A DNA stretch of 18,909 bases from Chloroflexota bacterium (GCA_003353825.1 PIVW01000052.1:1-18909), one strand, 5' to 3'. Positions 1 to 7,792 are shown, counted from the first letter of the stretch. Notes: a model not told the origin generated them from the letters alone. Translations and numbers: made by a program.

Positions 1-98
1 GTGAAACCCCGTCGTTCGGCAAATCCACTCCGAAAAAGAGGAGGGCATTTGTGCAAGATGTATTTGCCTAATACAGATAATTCTAGATATGTTACCAG

Positions 99-500
99 TC
101 AACATGTAACCACTACCCGTTTCTGTTCCCGGCGTCGTGCTTTTGCTGCTTTTGAGATACGCGTCTTTTTGCGTTTGCGTCGTGGCTTGAGAGCCTCTTG
201 CAGCAGGTAGACAAAGCGCGCGGTCACATCCTGTCGATTGCGTTCCTGGCTACGAGTTTCACTCGACCGTAGGTGCAACACACCGTTTTTGTCGATGCGA
301 TTGGCAAGCGCAGCCATGATCCGCAAGCGCACATGCTCACTCACACTAGGAGAGGTCGGCATATCCCACAGCAACTCCACCTGGGTCTCGGTACGATTGA
401 CATGCTGACCACCCGGCCCGCCGCTTCGCGCGTAGCGATAAATCAGTTCGCTGGTAGGGATTTGCACCTGGTCGGTGATGAAGAGGGCGTCCGCAGTCAT
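99..500 (-). CDS. arfB: ArfB/YaeJ-type peptidyl-tRNA hydrolase (ribosome rescue factor)
   Basis: The 133-residue product has the class I release-factor catalytic signature, with SGGPGGQHVN at residues 26-35 and the GGQ at 30-32. It lacks the codon-reading domains of RF1/RF2 and ends in a lysine/arginine-rich tail (about residues 106-128). This is the ArfB (YaeJ) layout: in the family, the GGQ loop hydrolyses peptidyl-tRNA on ribosomes stalled without a stop codon and the basic tail lies in the empty mRNA channel. Length is close to the usual 130-140 residues, so it looks complete. It is transcribed away from the MFS gene across a 138-base spacer. No convincing Shine-Dalgarno precedes the ATG (498-500), so start and translation mode are less certain than the function. 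A mitochondrial-type ICT1 paralogue is the only close alternative. Confidence 0.92.
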   Translation of the reverse strand: MTADALFITDQVQIPTSELIYRYARSGGPGGQHVNRTETQVELLWDMPTSPSVSEHVRLRIMAALANRIDKNGVLHLRSSETRSQERNRQDVTARFVYLLQEALKPRRKRKKTRISKAAKARRREQKRVVVTC

Positions 501-622
501 AGTACTGTTATCATAACATACAATGGGCTATGATTTTGTGATTTATCGCGCCCAAAGAGCGAGGATGGGCGAGATGTGTTGTCTATTGTACGGGGCTACT
601 GATATCCAGGTTTTTTATCAAC

Positions 623-639
623 TGATGTACACTACATCA
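623..639. repeat. perfect palindrome overlapping the MFS start codon
   Basis: TGATGTA-CAC-TACATCA is a perfect inverted repeat with 7-base arms (623-629 and 633-639) and a 3-base centre. Its last base is the A of the transporter ATG. It has the size of an operator for a dimeric regulator. As RNA it would be a weak AT-rich hairpin over the start codon. No Shine-Dalgarno is visible in front of this ATG. Confidence 0.4.
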
Positions 640-1847
640 TGGTCGCTGATTCCCCCACTATTTCCTCCCGCCGCCCCGAAGGCTTGGTGCTGATCTCCGG
701 CGCGGTGATCGCCCTTTGCATCACAGGCGACTCGCTGCTCTACGGTGTGTTGCCATTGGAGGCGGAGAATCTAGGTCTGAGTTTGCCACAGGTGGGTATC
801 TTACTCAGTGTCAATCGCATTATCCGTCTGGTGGTGAACACGCCTGTCGGTATGTTGTTCGAGCGCTGGGGCGTGCGCTGGCCTTTTGTGGGTTCGGCAG
901 TGCTGGGTTTGATCGTGACGGTGTCGTACGGCATGGGCTTGGGCTTCTTCATCTTTCTGTTGGCGCGTCTGGGCTGGGGTGTTTCCTGGTCGGGATTGCG
1001 CTTGGGCGGGTATCACGCGGTTTGGGCGGGTCCGGGTGCATCACGCGGGCGCTTGATGGGTTTGTTGGGCGCGGTGATTAGCATTGGTGCGGCGGCTGCC
1101 GTGCTCATGGGGGGCTACCTACGCGATGTCTATGGCTATCAGGCTGCTCTATTCGGTGTGGCGCTGGTTGTAGCTCTGGCCATCCCCCTGGCCTTGGTCA
1201 TTCGTTGGCCCGAACATATGCTAAAACCCGTACAGACTGAACGCCCACCCCTGCGTGTTTGGCTACAAACATTGCGCACGCCCGAGCAGTGGTCTGTGCT
1301 ATTGGCAACATTCTTGCAGATCGCCACCGGTGCCATTTTCGTGGCCACCGCCGCAGTGTTCCTGACCAGCCGCGTTAGCGAGAATCAGGTGGCGACGTTG
1401 GGTGTGGGTTTCGGCGCGATCACCGGCATGCTTATCTCCCTGCGCTGGCTCTCAGACCTAGTGGTGGGGCCACTGTTGGGCGAGATTTCAGATCGCATGG
1501 GGCAGGGCTTGCTGGCATTGCTCCTCTCTGTTCTATCGGTTGCGGCATTGATTGCTGCATTGTGGACGCCTGGCTTGCTGGCTGTGCTTTTCCTGGCGAT
1601 TGTCTTTTTAGCAGGGGCAGGAGTCACAGTTTCGTTGGGTGCGGCTGCAACAACCTCCGCCGCGAAATCCTCTCGTCCGCAGCTTTTTCTGGGCGCTTAT
1701 GCAACCGCTTACGATGCCGGATTAGCACTTGGCCCCATACTGGGTTTGACACTGGTCGCTGCCAACCACCTTCCTACACTCTATCTCATCTCCGCTCTCT
1801 TCTCCTTGACGGCGATTGCCATTTTCTGGTGGGTGGGGCGTCGTTAG
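639..1847 (+). CDS. MFS transporter
   Basis: A 402-residue, strongly hydrophobic protein with about 12 predicted membrane segments in two halves. The loop after the second segment carries the MFS motif A form G-M-L-F-E-R-W-G-V-R (residues 71-80). The equivalent loop of the second half reads G-E-I-S-D-R-M-G. Length and arrangement fit the MFS_1 family of proton-driven or facilitative transporters in the cytoplasmic membrane. Substrate cannot be told from sequence; drug or metabolite efflux and sugar or organic-acid uptake are all possible. It stands alone: the next gene has its own promoter-like sequence 110 bases downstream. The ATG at 639 follows a palindrome and has no clear ribosome binding site, yet the N-terminus looks natural there (a short polar stretch and then the first helix). 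Confidence 0.88.
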   Translation: MVADSPTISSRRPEGLVLISGAVIALCITGDSLLYGVLPLEAENLGLSLPQVGILLSVNRIIRLVVNTPVGMLFERWGVRWPFVGSAVLGLIVTVSYGMGLGFFIFLLARLGWGVSWSGLRLGGYHAVWAGPGASRGRLMGLLGAVISIGAAAAVLMGGYLRDVYGYQAALFGVALVVALAIPLALVIRWPEHMLKPVQTERPPLRVWLQTLRTPEQWSVLLATFLQIATGAIFVATAAVFLTSRVSENQVATLGVGFGAITGMLISLRWLSDLVVGPLLGEISDRMGQGLLALLLSVLSVAALIAALWTPGLLAVLFLAIVFLAGAGVTVSLGAAATTSAAKSSRPQLFLGAYATAYDAGLALGPILGLTLVAANHLPTLYLISALFSLTAIAIFWWVGRR

Positions 1848-1853
1848 CCGTAA

Positions 1854-1862
1854 TGCTATAAT
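1854..1862 (+). promoter_or_regulatory. extended -10 promoter element for the aminotransferase
   Basis: TGcTATAAT is a perfect extended -10 box, lying 95 bases before the aminotransferase ATG. No good -35 is present at 17-18 bases, which extended -10 promoters tolerate. The box sits within the small palindrome GCTATAATAGC. Predicted transcription start is about 1869, leaving a leader of roughly 90 bases. Confidence 0.5.
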
Positions 1863-1957
1863 AGCAAGCACACAGTCATCCATCCTCCATAGTCTATCGT
1901 CGTTTATGAACATAATTCATCCTCGACTACCAGTTTCAGAGCCAAAGAGCAATACAC

Positions 1958-3127
1958 ATGCAAACAGCCACCCGTGTCACCCATTTTGGCGAGTCGGTTA
2001 TCCGCGAGATGACCCGCCTCTCCATCCAACATGACGCCATCAATCTCAGTCAAGGTTATCCCGATTTCGATACACCGGAGGCACTCAAACAAGCGGCGGT
2101 CGAGGCCATTCGCGCGGGTGAGAATCAGTATTCCATCACCTGGGGACATCCTCTGCTGCGGCAAAAGCTGGCCGAATTATATACACCCCGGTTGGGCTGG
2201 CAGGTGGACCCCGATGTACATATCACCGTTACGTGTGGCGTCAGTGAGGCGCTGGCTGCCTCTATGCTGGCAGTGCTCGACCCCGGTGACCAGATCATCA
2301 TCATCGAACCTGCGCACGAATCCTTCCATCCCTGCGCCCACTTTGCCGGCGCCGAGCCGGTAGCTGTACCCCTGCAACGGCCTGACTACCGCCTGGACCC
2401 TGATCGACTGGCCGCAGCGGTCAACTCTCGCACGCGCGCCCTCGTCCTCAACACACCCCACAACCCCACAGGACGTGTATTCGACGCAGAAGAATTGGCC
2501 GGGGTGATCCGTACGGTGGTGGAGAACGACCTGGTCTTGATCACTGACGAGATCTATGACCGCATCCTCTATGATGGCCGCCAACATGTCAGTCCCGGCA
2601 GCCTCGAACCCCTGCGTGAGCGTACCATCACCATCGGCGGACTGAGTAAGACATTTGCCATCACCGGTTGGCGCTTGGGATATGTGATCGCGCAACAGAC
2701 TTTGGCTGCAGCCGTACGTCCTGTCCACGATTTTCTGACTATTTGCGCTGCCACACCTCTGCAGGCCGCTGCTGCCACCGCCCTCGATTTTCCCGAAAGT
2801 TATTATGAGCAAATGCGACTGGACTACCATGATCGCCGAAAGGTCATGATGGAGGTTCTCGATTCGGTGGGATTTAATGCCGTCCAACCTGAGGGCGCCT
2901 ATTATGTTCTGGCCGACTACAACGATTTGGATATTCCTCAAGCCGATTGGCACGCCGATCGTTTTGGGCGCTGGCTCACGACCGATGTGGGGGTGGCGGT
3001 TGTGCCTGCCAATCGACTCTACTCGCAACCAGGTTATGGCGAACGTAGCGTGCGCTTTGCCTATCCTAAACGGTTAGAGACATTGCAAGAGGCTGGGGAG
3101 AGGTTGCGGCAGGGGTTAGGTGTATGA
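1958..3127 (+). CDS. class I/II pyridoxal-phosphate aminotransferase
   Basis: A 389-residue fold-type I PLP enzyme of normal length. Visible landmarks are the substrate-domain start NLSQGYPDFDTP (29-40), N169 in NTPHNPTG, D197 and Y200 in TDEIYD, the Schiff-base lysine K231 in GGLSKTFAITGWRLGY, and the carboxylate-binding R366 in VRFAYPK. These match the aspartate/kynurenine/methionine (YbdL-like) branch of cytosolic aminotransferases that swap an amino group between an amino acid and a 2-oxoacid. The exact substrate cannot be read off. It is monocistronic: an extended -10 box lies upstream, and a small hairpin begins at its stop codon. Its 2-oxoacid products could in principle feed the Kor enzyme encoded downstream, but they are not in the same operon. 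Confidence 0.93.
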   Translation: MQTATRVTHFGESVIREMTRLSIQHDAINLSQGYPDFDTPEALKQAAVEAIRAGENQYSITWGHPLLRQKLAELYTPRLGWQVDPDVHITVTCGVSEALAASMLAVLDPGDQIIIIEPAHESFHPCAHFAGAEPVAVPLQRPDYRLDPDRLAAAVNSRTRALVLNTPHNPTGRVFDAEELAGVIRTVVENDLVLITDEIYDRILYDGRQHVSPGSLEPLRERTITIGGLSKTFAITGWRLGYVIAQQTLAAAVRPVHDFLTICAATPLQAAAATALDFPESYYEQMRLDYHDRRKVMMEVLDSVGFNAVQPEGAYYVLADYNDLDIPQADWHADRFGRWLTTDVGVAVVPANRLYSQPGYGERSVRFAYPKRLETLQEAGERLRQGLGV

Positions 3128-3147
3128 GCACCTGAAAAGTGCGCTCA
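3125..3147 (+). terminator. weak hairpin at the aminotransferase stop
   Basis: TGAGCAC (3125-3131, including the stop codon) can pair with GTGCGCTCA (3139-3147) around a 7-base loop, with a two-base bulge. The following sequence is only moderately T-rich (ttctctatctttt). Termination here is plausible but not strongly supported. The rest of the 261-base gap before the nitroreductase shows no gene. Confidence 0.3.
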
Positions 3148-3388
3148 GTTCTCTATCTTTTCGCGCTCAACCTGATCTAGCGCATAGACAACGTGATTTT
3201 GTCGTGGGATAATGAGGTCACTGCAAGCCAGTTGATCGAGTCCCTTTAGAAACGGCCCCCCTGCAAATCATGTTGCCAAGAGGGTTCGGACATTGTGCGT
3301 AAACCTTGCCAATTTCAGCGATCCCTGCCTGTGACCAACCACCCATCTCATATCTCCAAAAACTAATCCCCAACTCCCAGCAAACAAA

Positions 3389-3898
3389 ATGAGCTTCTAC
3401 GAATTAATCCAAAAACGTTACAGTTGCCGCGCTTATCGTCCCGATCCTGTCGAGGAGGAGAAGCTACTCAAAGTGCTGAACGCTGCACGTATGGCCCCCT
3501 CGGCCACCAATCTCCAACCTTACCAGTTCATCGTCCTGCGTTCGCAAGGGCATGAGGCGGACCTGCAACGTATTTATTACCACGAATGGTTCGTTCAGGC
3601 GCCAGTCGTTATTTGTGCTTGTGCCCTCCCATCTGCAAGCTGGCAACGAGGCGATGGCAAGCGCTATGGCGATGTCGATGTTGCCATCGCTATGGATCAT
3701 CTTACCCTTGCTGCGACAGAACTGGGATTGGGCACCTGTTGGATCGCTTCCTTTGAGATCAAAGCTACTCGCGAGATCCTGGGTATCCCTTACGGTGTCG
3801 AGCCTGTCGCCTTTACGCCCCTAGGCTATCCAGCGGATGAGCCTGGGCCCAAGGAGCGCAAAGATCTGTCAGAACTGGTACGCTACGATCACTGGTAA
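3389..3898 (+). CDS. small nitroreductase-family flavoprotein
   Basis: A 169-residue protein of the FMN-dependent nitroreductase fold. The N-terminal RYSCRAYRPDPV (10-21) is the phosphate/FMN-binding arginine motif. APSATNLQPYQF (36-47) is the conserved P-S-x-x-N-x-Q-P element, and the D-x-A-x-A-x-x-H-L-x-L-A-A-x-E-L-G-L-G helix follows around residues 95-113. The C-terminal P-L-G-Y-P segment is also typical. Members reduce nitro compounds, quinones or enones with NAD(P)H and act as homodimers in the cytosol. It belongs to the short (about 170 residue) subgroup, whose substrates are often unknown. No Shine-Dalgarno is evident. A strong inverted repeat lies 21 bases after the stop. Confidence 0.9.
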   Translation: MSFYELIQKRYSCRAYRPDPVEEEKLLKVLNAARMAPSATNLQPYQFIVLRSQGHEADLQRIYYHEWFVQAPVVICACALPSASWQRGDGKRYGDVDVAIAMDHLTLAATELGLGTCWIASFEIKATREILGIPYGVEPVAFTPLGYPADEPGPKERKDLSELVRYDHW

Positions 3899-3919
3899 AT
3901 GGATGAAGTAATAAATCAA

Positions 3920-3981
3920 GACGAAGGGACAAAAGGAGAGAGGCGGAATCGCTGTCGTCTTTAGGCGTTTGTCTCTTCGTC
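3920..3981 (+). repeat. long inverted repeat downstream of the nitroreductase
   Basis: Arms of 14 bases, 3920-3933 (GACGAAGGGACAAA) and 3968-3981 (TTTGTCTCTTCGTC), pair fully if one G-U wobble is allowed, with a 34-base loop. No T-run follows, so it is not a textbook intrinsic terminator. It could protect the 3' end of the nitroreductase mRNA or be a copy of a dispersed intergenic repeat. Confidence 0.5.
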
Positions 3982-4040
3982 GTTGTAGCAAGTTGGAACT
4001 AGATAACGGGAGATTGGTTTTGTTAACTCACAGAGCATGA

Positions 4041-4070
4041 TGGACAGGTACATGGTTCATCTGCTATGAT
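4041..4070 (+). promoter_or_regulatory. promoter for the winged-helix gene
   Basis: TGGACA (4041-4046), an 18-base spacer, and TATGAT (4065-4070) preceded by TG at the extended -10 position (4062-4063). Five of six bases match the consensus in each box. The predicted start is about 4077, giving a leader of roughly 55 bases before the ATG at 4133. Confidence 0.55.
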
Positions 4071-4132
4071 GATCTTATAAATGGATCATGTTCTTACGAC
4101 GTATAGAGCATCGCCACCGAGGAGGCGCCTGT

Positions 4133-5059
4133 ATGTCTGACAACTCAAATAAACTGGTTATCTGGCGGTTGATGCTTGCAGTGGGCGCGTCGTTAACCGC
4201 ACATCTGTCGCCAACCCTCAGGCACTATGAAACCGAAACCGGTATAGGCGGCTGGTCCTGGTTTACGCTATTGCGCGTACGTGCGTTTGAACCGATGTCA
4301 ACAACCATCGAAGGCTTGTTGCATCTCAGCCCTTATGATAGTGCCGGGCGATACCGGCCACATTTGAACCAGGCATTGGAGCAAGCTTATCTCCTGGAAC
4401 AGCCAGCGGGCACGTTTTGTCTGACCGATACCGGGCGAGTGGAAGTAGACCAATTCATTGCTGATTTACGATCTGTCATGGTGGCATTTGATCCCCTCTC
4501 TGCACAGGAGGGTGAACGATTGGCCCACTCTCTCGAGCGATTGGTACAAGCCAGCCTCTTGGTGCTCCCTGCGGCGGCTCCTGCGGCCATCACCCGTAGT
4601 TACAAGCTCATGCCTGAGCTCACGCCTTCCCTCCCCTTCATAGAACAATGTATCTCCTGTCTGGCGGCCTATCGGGATGATTGTCATATCGCCGCCTGGC
4701 AGCCCTGTGGTTTAACGGGCCTCGCTGTGGAAGCGCTCACCCTGTTGATACGAAGCCGGGCTAACTCGTTACAGAGCTTGCACATACAATTGGTGCGGAG
4801 GATGCAACCCCGACAAGCGTACCGCGATGCTCTAGTCGAGCTGAGAAAACGAGCCTACATCGAAGGGCCGGATGATGCGCTGGTCGTGACAGAACCGGGA
4901 CGGGATTATCGCCAACAGGTAGAGGAAGAAACCGACCGCCTGTTTTTCAAACCCTGGGCTGGTCTGGTCGAAAGCGATTTGCACGATCTTCACGATCTGC
5001 TCATACGCTTGCGCGATGGCCTGCAACGGGAAGATCATAAGCCGAACGGCCTGTTGTAG
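4133..5059 (+). CDS. protein with two winged-helix-like halves, function unknown
   Basis: A 308-residue soluble protein. ATG 4133 is preferred over an in-frame ATG at 4088 because GAGGAGG ends 7 bases before it. Residues about 40-110 look like a winged helix-turn-helix: helices, then RPHLNQALEQAYLL and the wing-like turn FCLTDTGRVEV. Residues about 215-275 repeat the pattern with RQAYRDALVELRKRAYI and ALVVTEPGRDYRQQV. Each is followed by a charged helical stretch. The two halves therefore seem to be an old duplication, as in actinobacterial/chloroflexal SCO6745-like proteins, although I cannot confirm family membership. A DNA-binding regulator is possible, but many such proteins have no known target. 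The AlkD-like gene begins 63 bases downstream with its own strong ribosome binding site, so the two could be co-transcribed. Confidence 0.75.
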   Translation: MSDNSNKLVIWRLMLAVGASLTAHLSPTLRHYETETGIGGWSWFTLLRVRAFEPMSTTIEGLLHLSPYDSAGRYRPHLNQALEQAYLLEQPAGTFCLTDTGRVEVDQFIADLRSVMVAFDPLSAQEGERLAHSLERLVQASLLVLPAAAPAAITRSYKLMPELTPSLPFIEQCISCLAAYRDDCHIAAWQPCGLTGLAVEALTLLIRSRANSLQSLHIQLVRRMQPRQAYRDALVELRKRAYIEGPDDALVVTEPGRDYRQQVEEETDRLFFKPWAGLVESDLHDLHDLLIRLRDGLQREDHKPNGLL

Positions 5060-5122
5060 GAAACCCATAAATCGATAAATAAGGAAACCGAACTTGTGCG
5101 GCACGAGGAGGATAGACGCTCA

Positions 5123-5829
5123 ATGATTCAGGTAGAAGTGACACACTTACGCGCACAACTCCTGGCCTGCGCCGACGCTGATTACCAGGCCGGTTCGCAG
5201 CGTGTGGGGCCGACGCAACAGCAGGTGTGGGGTGTGCGCATGCCTGATATCAAGCGCATTGCCCGGGATTGGCAACAGCATCACAAGCAAATCGATGGAG
5301 ATGCGTTATTGGCCGTTACCGAAGCTCTCTGGGCGGGCGAATCACGTGATGAGCGGCTATTGAGTCTGGCCTTACTGGAGCGCTACAAAAAAAGGATCGA
5401 CGATCTGTTGGCTTGGGAAAACTTCGAACATTGGCGTGTAGATATCGATAACTGGATCGTGTGTGATTACCTGGGAACGAAGATCCTCCCTCCCTGGATG
5501 CTGGCTAAACCCGACCAACGCTTGCGCTATCTCGACCTCTTGATTATCGACGAGGATGTTTGGAGCCGCCGCCTCTCCCTTGTCATGACCGTGCCCATGA
5601 ACCGAGACAAGCGTTTTGCCATAGCTGAGCATACGTTCATTCTTGTCGATCAGGTCAAGCATGAACGAGATCCTATGACACCAAAGCCATCTCCTGGGCT
5701 TTACGCGAACTTACCAAAACCAGCCCAGCCCTTGTCGCCACCTACATCAGCACCAATCAAAACAAGCTATCCGCCCACATCCTACGCGAAGTCAATAACA
5801 AACTAACCACCGGCCTAAAATTAGGATAG
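5123..5829 (+). pseudogene. AlkD-like DNA alkylation repair protein, one frameshift
   Basis: HEAT-repeat DNA glycosylase of the AlkC/AlkD family, which removes N3- and N7-alkylated bases. The ATG at 5123 follows GAGGAGGA with 10-base spacing; a GTG at 5096 is an in-frame alternative. Family signposts are VWGVRMPDIKRIARDW (35-50), VDIDNWIVCDYLGTK (106-120, with W111 and D115 where Bacillus cereus AlkD has its active-site W109 and D113) and VWSRRLSLV (146-154). After residue 185 (the ATG at 5675-5677) one base is missing. The true continuation TKAISWALRELTK...TTGLKLG lies in the next frame and stops at 5827-5829, giving about 235 residues. As written, the reading frame instead runs into a proline/serine-rich nonsense tail ending at 5806, losing the last helices and the ISW tryptophan that should match AlkD W187. 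It is either a sequencing or assembly indel or a recent loss. Confidence 0.82.
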
Positions 5830-5928
5830 CCGTGGAACTCGCCAGGTAGGCCACACAAGCTCATCCACCGCAGTGCCCGCCCCCTATCACCTCATCACCC
5901 TGTCACCTATCCGCCACAGGACCCCCTC

Positions 5929-6971
5929 ATGCCCAACGCCCCTCTCCGCCTCGGCCTCAATCTCGGCTATTCTGGACGCACCATCGATCTGCCCTGCCCA
6001 TCGAACGGGTGCTTGAAGCCGAGCGTTTGGGGTATTACGCTATATGGATGGCGGAGTCTTACGGCTTCGATGCCGTCACGCCTTTGGCCTGGCTGGGGGC
6101 GCTGACCTCCACCATTCACATGGGCACGGCCATCCTGCAAATGCCCGCCCGCACACCAGCGATGACGGCCATGACCCTGGATCAGCTCTCAGGGGGACGC
6201 ATGCTGTTGGGGTTGGGCGTATCTGGCCCACAGGTAGTAGAAGGGTTGGCATGGCCGGCCTTACGGCAAGCCGCTGGCACGCACGCGCGAATATATCAGC
6301 ATTCTCCGCCAGATATTCACACGCGAAGACCGTCTCCGTCATGGAGGAACTCAGTATCAGATCCCCTATCAAGGAAAGGGCGCCACCGGTTTGGGAAAAC
6401 CACTCAAAAGCATTTTACACGGGCGTGCGGATCTGCCGATCTACCTGGCCGCTATCGGCCCCAAAAATGTGCAACTCACCGCCGAGATCGCCGATGGTTG
6501 GTTGCCCTTCTTCCTCTCTCCGCATCATTTTGACGCGGTCTACCGTGAAGCTATTGAAGCCGGTTTTGCCAAGGCCAGTGGCGGTAAAGGCTGGAAAAAT
6601 TTCGATATCTCCGCTACCGTACCTGTCGTCGTGGGTGATAATGTGGAGGCTAGCCGCAACCAGATTAAACCCTTGTTGGCGTTGTATGTGGGCGGCATGG
6701 GTACTAAAGAGAAGAATTTCTATTACAACCTGGCCTGTCGTTACGGCTATGAGGACGCCGCCAATCAGATTCAAGATCACTTTTTAGCGGGTAACAAGGG
6801 GGCGGCCATGCCTCCGTGCCCGACAACTTGGTCGATGAAGTAGCCCTGTGTGGCCCCAAGGCACGCATTGCTGAACGTCTGCAACGATGGCAGCAGAGCC
6901 CCATCACCACACTGAACATCGCCACCTTTGATAGTGAAACTGTCAGAGTGATGGCAGAGTTGTTGTTGTGA
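5929..6971 (+). pseudogene. LLM-class (F420-dependent-type) oxidoreductase with three frameshifts
   Basis: Reading across three one-base indels gives one continuous 347-residue luciferase-like TIM-barrel protein from ATG 5929 to TGA 6969-6971. The segments are [21 protein letters not shown], then [20 protein letters not shown] (from 5991, after one missing base at about 5990), then from 6247 (after one extra T at about 6246) [20 protein letters not shown] onward through [14 protein letters not shown], and finally [20 protein letters not shown] (after one missing base at about 6810). Strong family marks are [63 protein letters not shown] and the C-terminal [11 protein letters not shown]. Family members use reduced F420 or flavin to reduce, or flavin and oxygen to oxidise, varied substrates; the substrate here is unknown. 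The net length is exactly in register once the shifts are undone, and no internal stop remains. Sequencing error or very recent decay both fit. AGGA at 5918-5921 is a weak ribosome binding site. Confidence 0.85.
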
Positions 6972-7003
6972 GCGAGAAGCCCTTCAGTGCAGGCGAGGAT
7001 GAC

Positions 7004-7033
7004 TTGACAATGATCGAGTAATCCTTCGACAAT
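7004..7033 (+). promoter_or_regulatory. candidate promoter for the small GerW-like cluster
   Basis: A perfect TTGACA (7004-7009) lies 18 bases before GACAAT (7028-7033). A second candidate is TTGTAT (7061-7066), 16 bases, TAATAT (7083-7088), which lies closer to the gene at 7129. Which is used cannot be decided from sequence. GACAATG occurs twice here (7006-7012 and 7028-7034). Confidence 0.35.
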
Positions 7034-7128
7034 GGGATACGTATTGCAGCGCAAGGAAGCTTGTATATGCTATGCTCTAGGATAATATTCCCGATAGTTG
7101 TGTATAGCTCGTTTTTAAGGCATTATTC

Positions 7129-7488
7129 ATGTCAGCAGCCTTAACGCTGTCACCCCACAAGCGAAAGAAATTAATAGAGGCCGCCAGAGGTCGCCGAACG
7201 CGAACAGCTACTTACTCGAATTCGCGAACTGGTAGGGAGCGTTATCGAAGATATCGAAGTAGATTTGGTCGATATGGAATTGACAAGCGAGTCTTTTTGC
7301 GCCGCTATCCAACGCACTGGAATAGAATTGTGAACGATCTATATGCTGAAATAGCATTGCGGATACGTGGTGAGGTGGTTGATCTGGGAGTACTAATGAA
7401 TCGAAAACTACTGATCCCCAACACTCTTAGGATAGTACCCAATGACTACTCAAGTAAATATCACCGCAGACTCCGGCACAACAATTGA
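7129..7488 (+). CDS. small unknown protein, apparently with two compensating frameshifts
   Basis: The frame from ATG 7129 (AAGG at 7117-7120, 8-base spacing) is open for 119 residues. Its middle (residues 21-66) is an implausible arginine/tyrosine-rich stretch (for example RRYRSRFGRYGIDK). The neighbouring frame at 7190-7330 reads instead VAEREQLLTRIRELVGSVIE and then DIEVDLVDMELTSESFC, a normal acidic helical sequence. Dropping one base near 7189 and adding one near 7329 joins the good pieces into an 18-20 residue basic start, a helical centre, and LVNDLYAEIALRIRGEVVDLGV-type C-terminal sequence. I do not recognise the family. The C-terminus overlaps the next gene by 47 bases, which may mean a further error near the end. 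It probably forms a unit with the GerW-like genes that follow. Confidence 0.5.
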   Translation: MSAALTLSPHKRKKLIEAARGRRTRTATYSNSRTGRERYRRYRSRFGRYGIDKRVFLRRYPTHWNRIVNDLYAEIALRIRGEVVDLGVLMNRKLLIPNTLRIVPNDYSSKYHRRLRHNN

Positions 7489-7792
7489 CGACGAACTGGT
7501 GGGCGAGGCCCTGGCAGTGGGTGATGTAACACTGAAACCTGTTGCCAGACGTAGCGGCAAACGATGGTCTATGCCAGCCGGCCAGGCGGGCCAAGGTAAA
7601 GCTGGATTCGTGCACATCTCGCCCACCGCAGTGGTTGTGCAATATCAAGATGAAACTGAAGAACGTCTGCCACTGCCAATTCCCAGCAAGCAGGTACTGT
7701 ATGGCATGCTAACAGGTGCTGCTGCATTCGCCGCAAGCTGCATAGGCATCATGATGGTCGCGTCGATTTGGGCGTGGCGATCATCCCGCTAG
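7442..7792 (+). CDS. small membrane-anchored protein, probable diverged GerW/YtfJ-like
   Basis: A 116-residue protein with a soluble N-terminal part and one membrane segment near the C-terminus (about residues 87-111: LYGMLTGAAAFAASCIGIMM...). The order of elements resembles the GerW/YtfJ-type neighbour at 8082. LVGEALAVGDVTLKPVARRS (19-38) parallels VFGEPSGEGETTIIPVADVM there, and KAGFVHISPTAVVVQYQDE (53-71) parallels the RGYIEVTSDGVSYKATENE segment. The glycine-rich block between them is replaced by a short Q/G-containing linker. This similarity is judged by eye and could be coincidental. AGGA at 7429-7432 lies 9 bases before the ATG. Function unknown; a membrane-tethered small domain facing the cytosol or the cell surface is what the sequence suggests. 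Confidence 0.65.
   Translation: MTTQVNITADSGTTIDDELVGEALAVGDVTLKPVARRSGKRWSMPAGQAGQGKAGFVHISPTAVVVQYQDETEERLPLPIPSKQVLYGMLTGAAAFAASCIGIMMVASIWAWRSSR

Noticed and set aside
1..210. Open plus-strand frame of 69 residues with a GAGGAGG-like site before an internal ATG at 58
   Set aside because: Most of it lies antisense to the well-supported arfB C-terminus and its sequence is arginine-rich without family features.
2177..3028. Long minus-strand frame of 283 residues opposite the aminotransferase
   Set aside because: It lies fully antisense to a gene with all catalytic residues in place, and its own sequence shows no recognisable domain.
5929..6971. Programmed ribosomal frameshifting as an explanation for the oxidoreductase breaks
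   Set aside because: Three shifts in different directions, without slippery heptamers, in a stretch with further indels in neighbouring genes do not fit programmed recoding.
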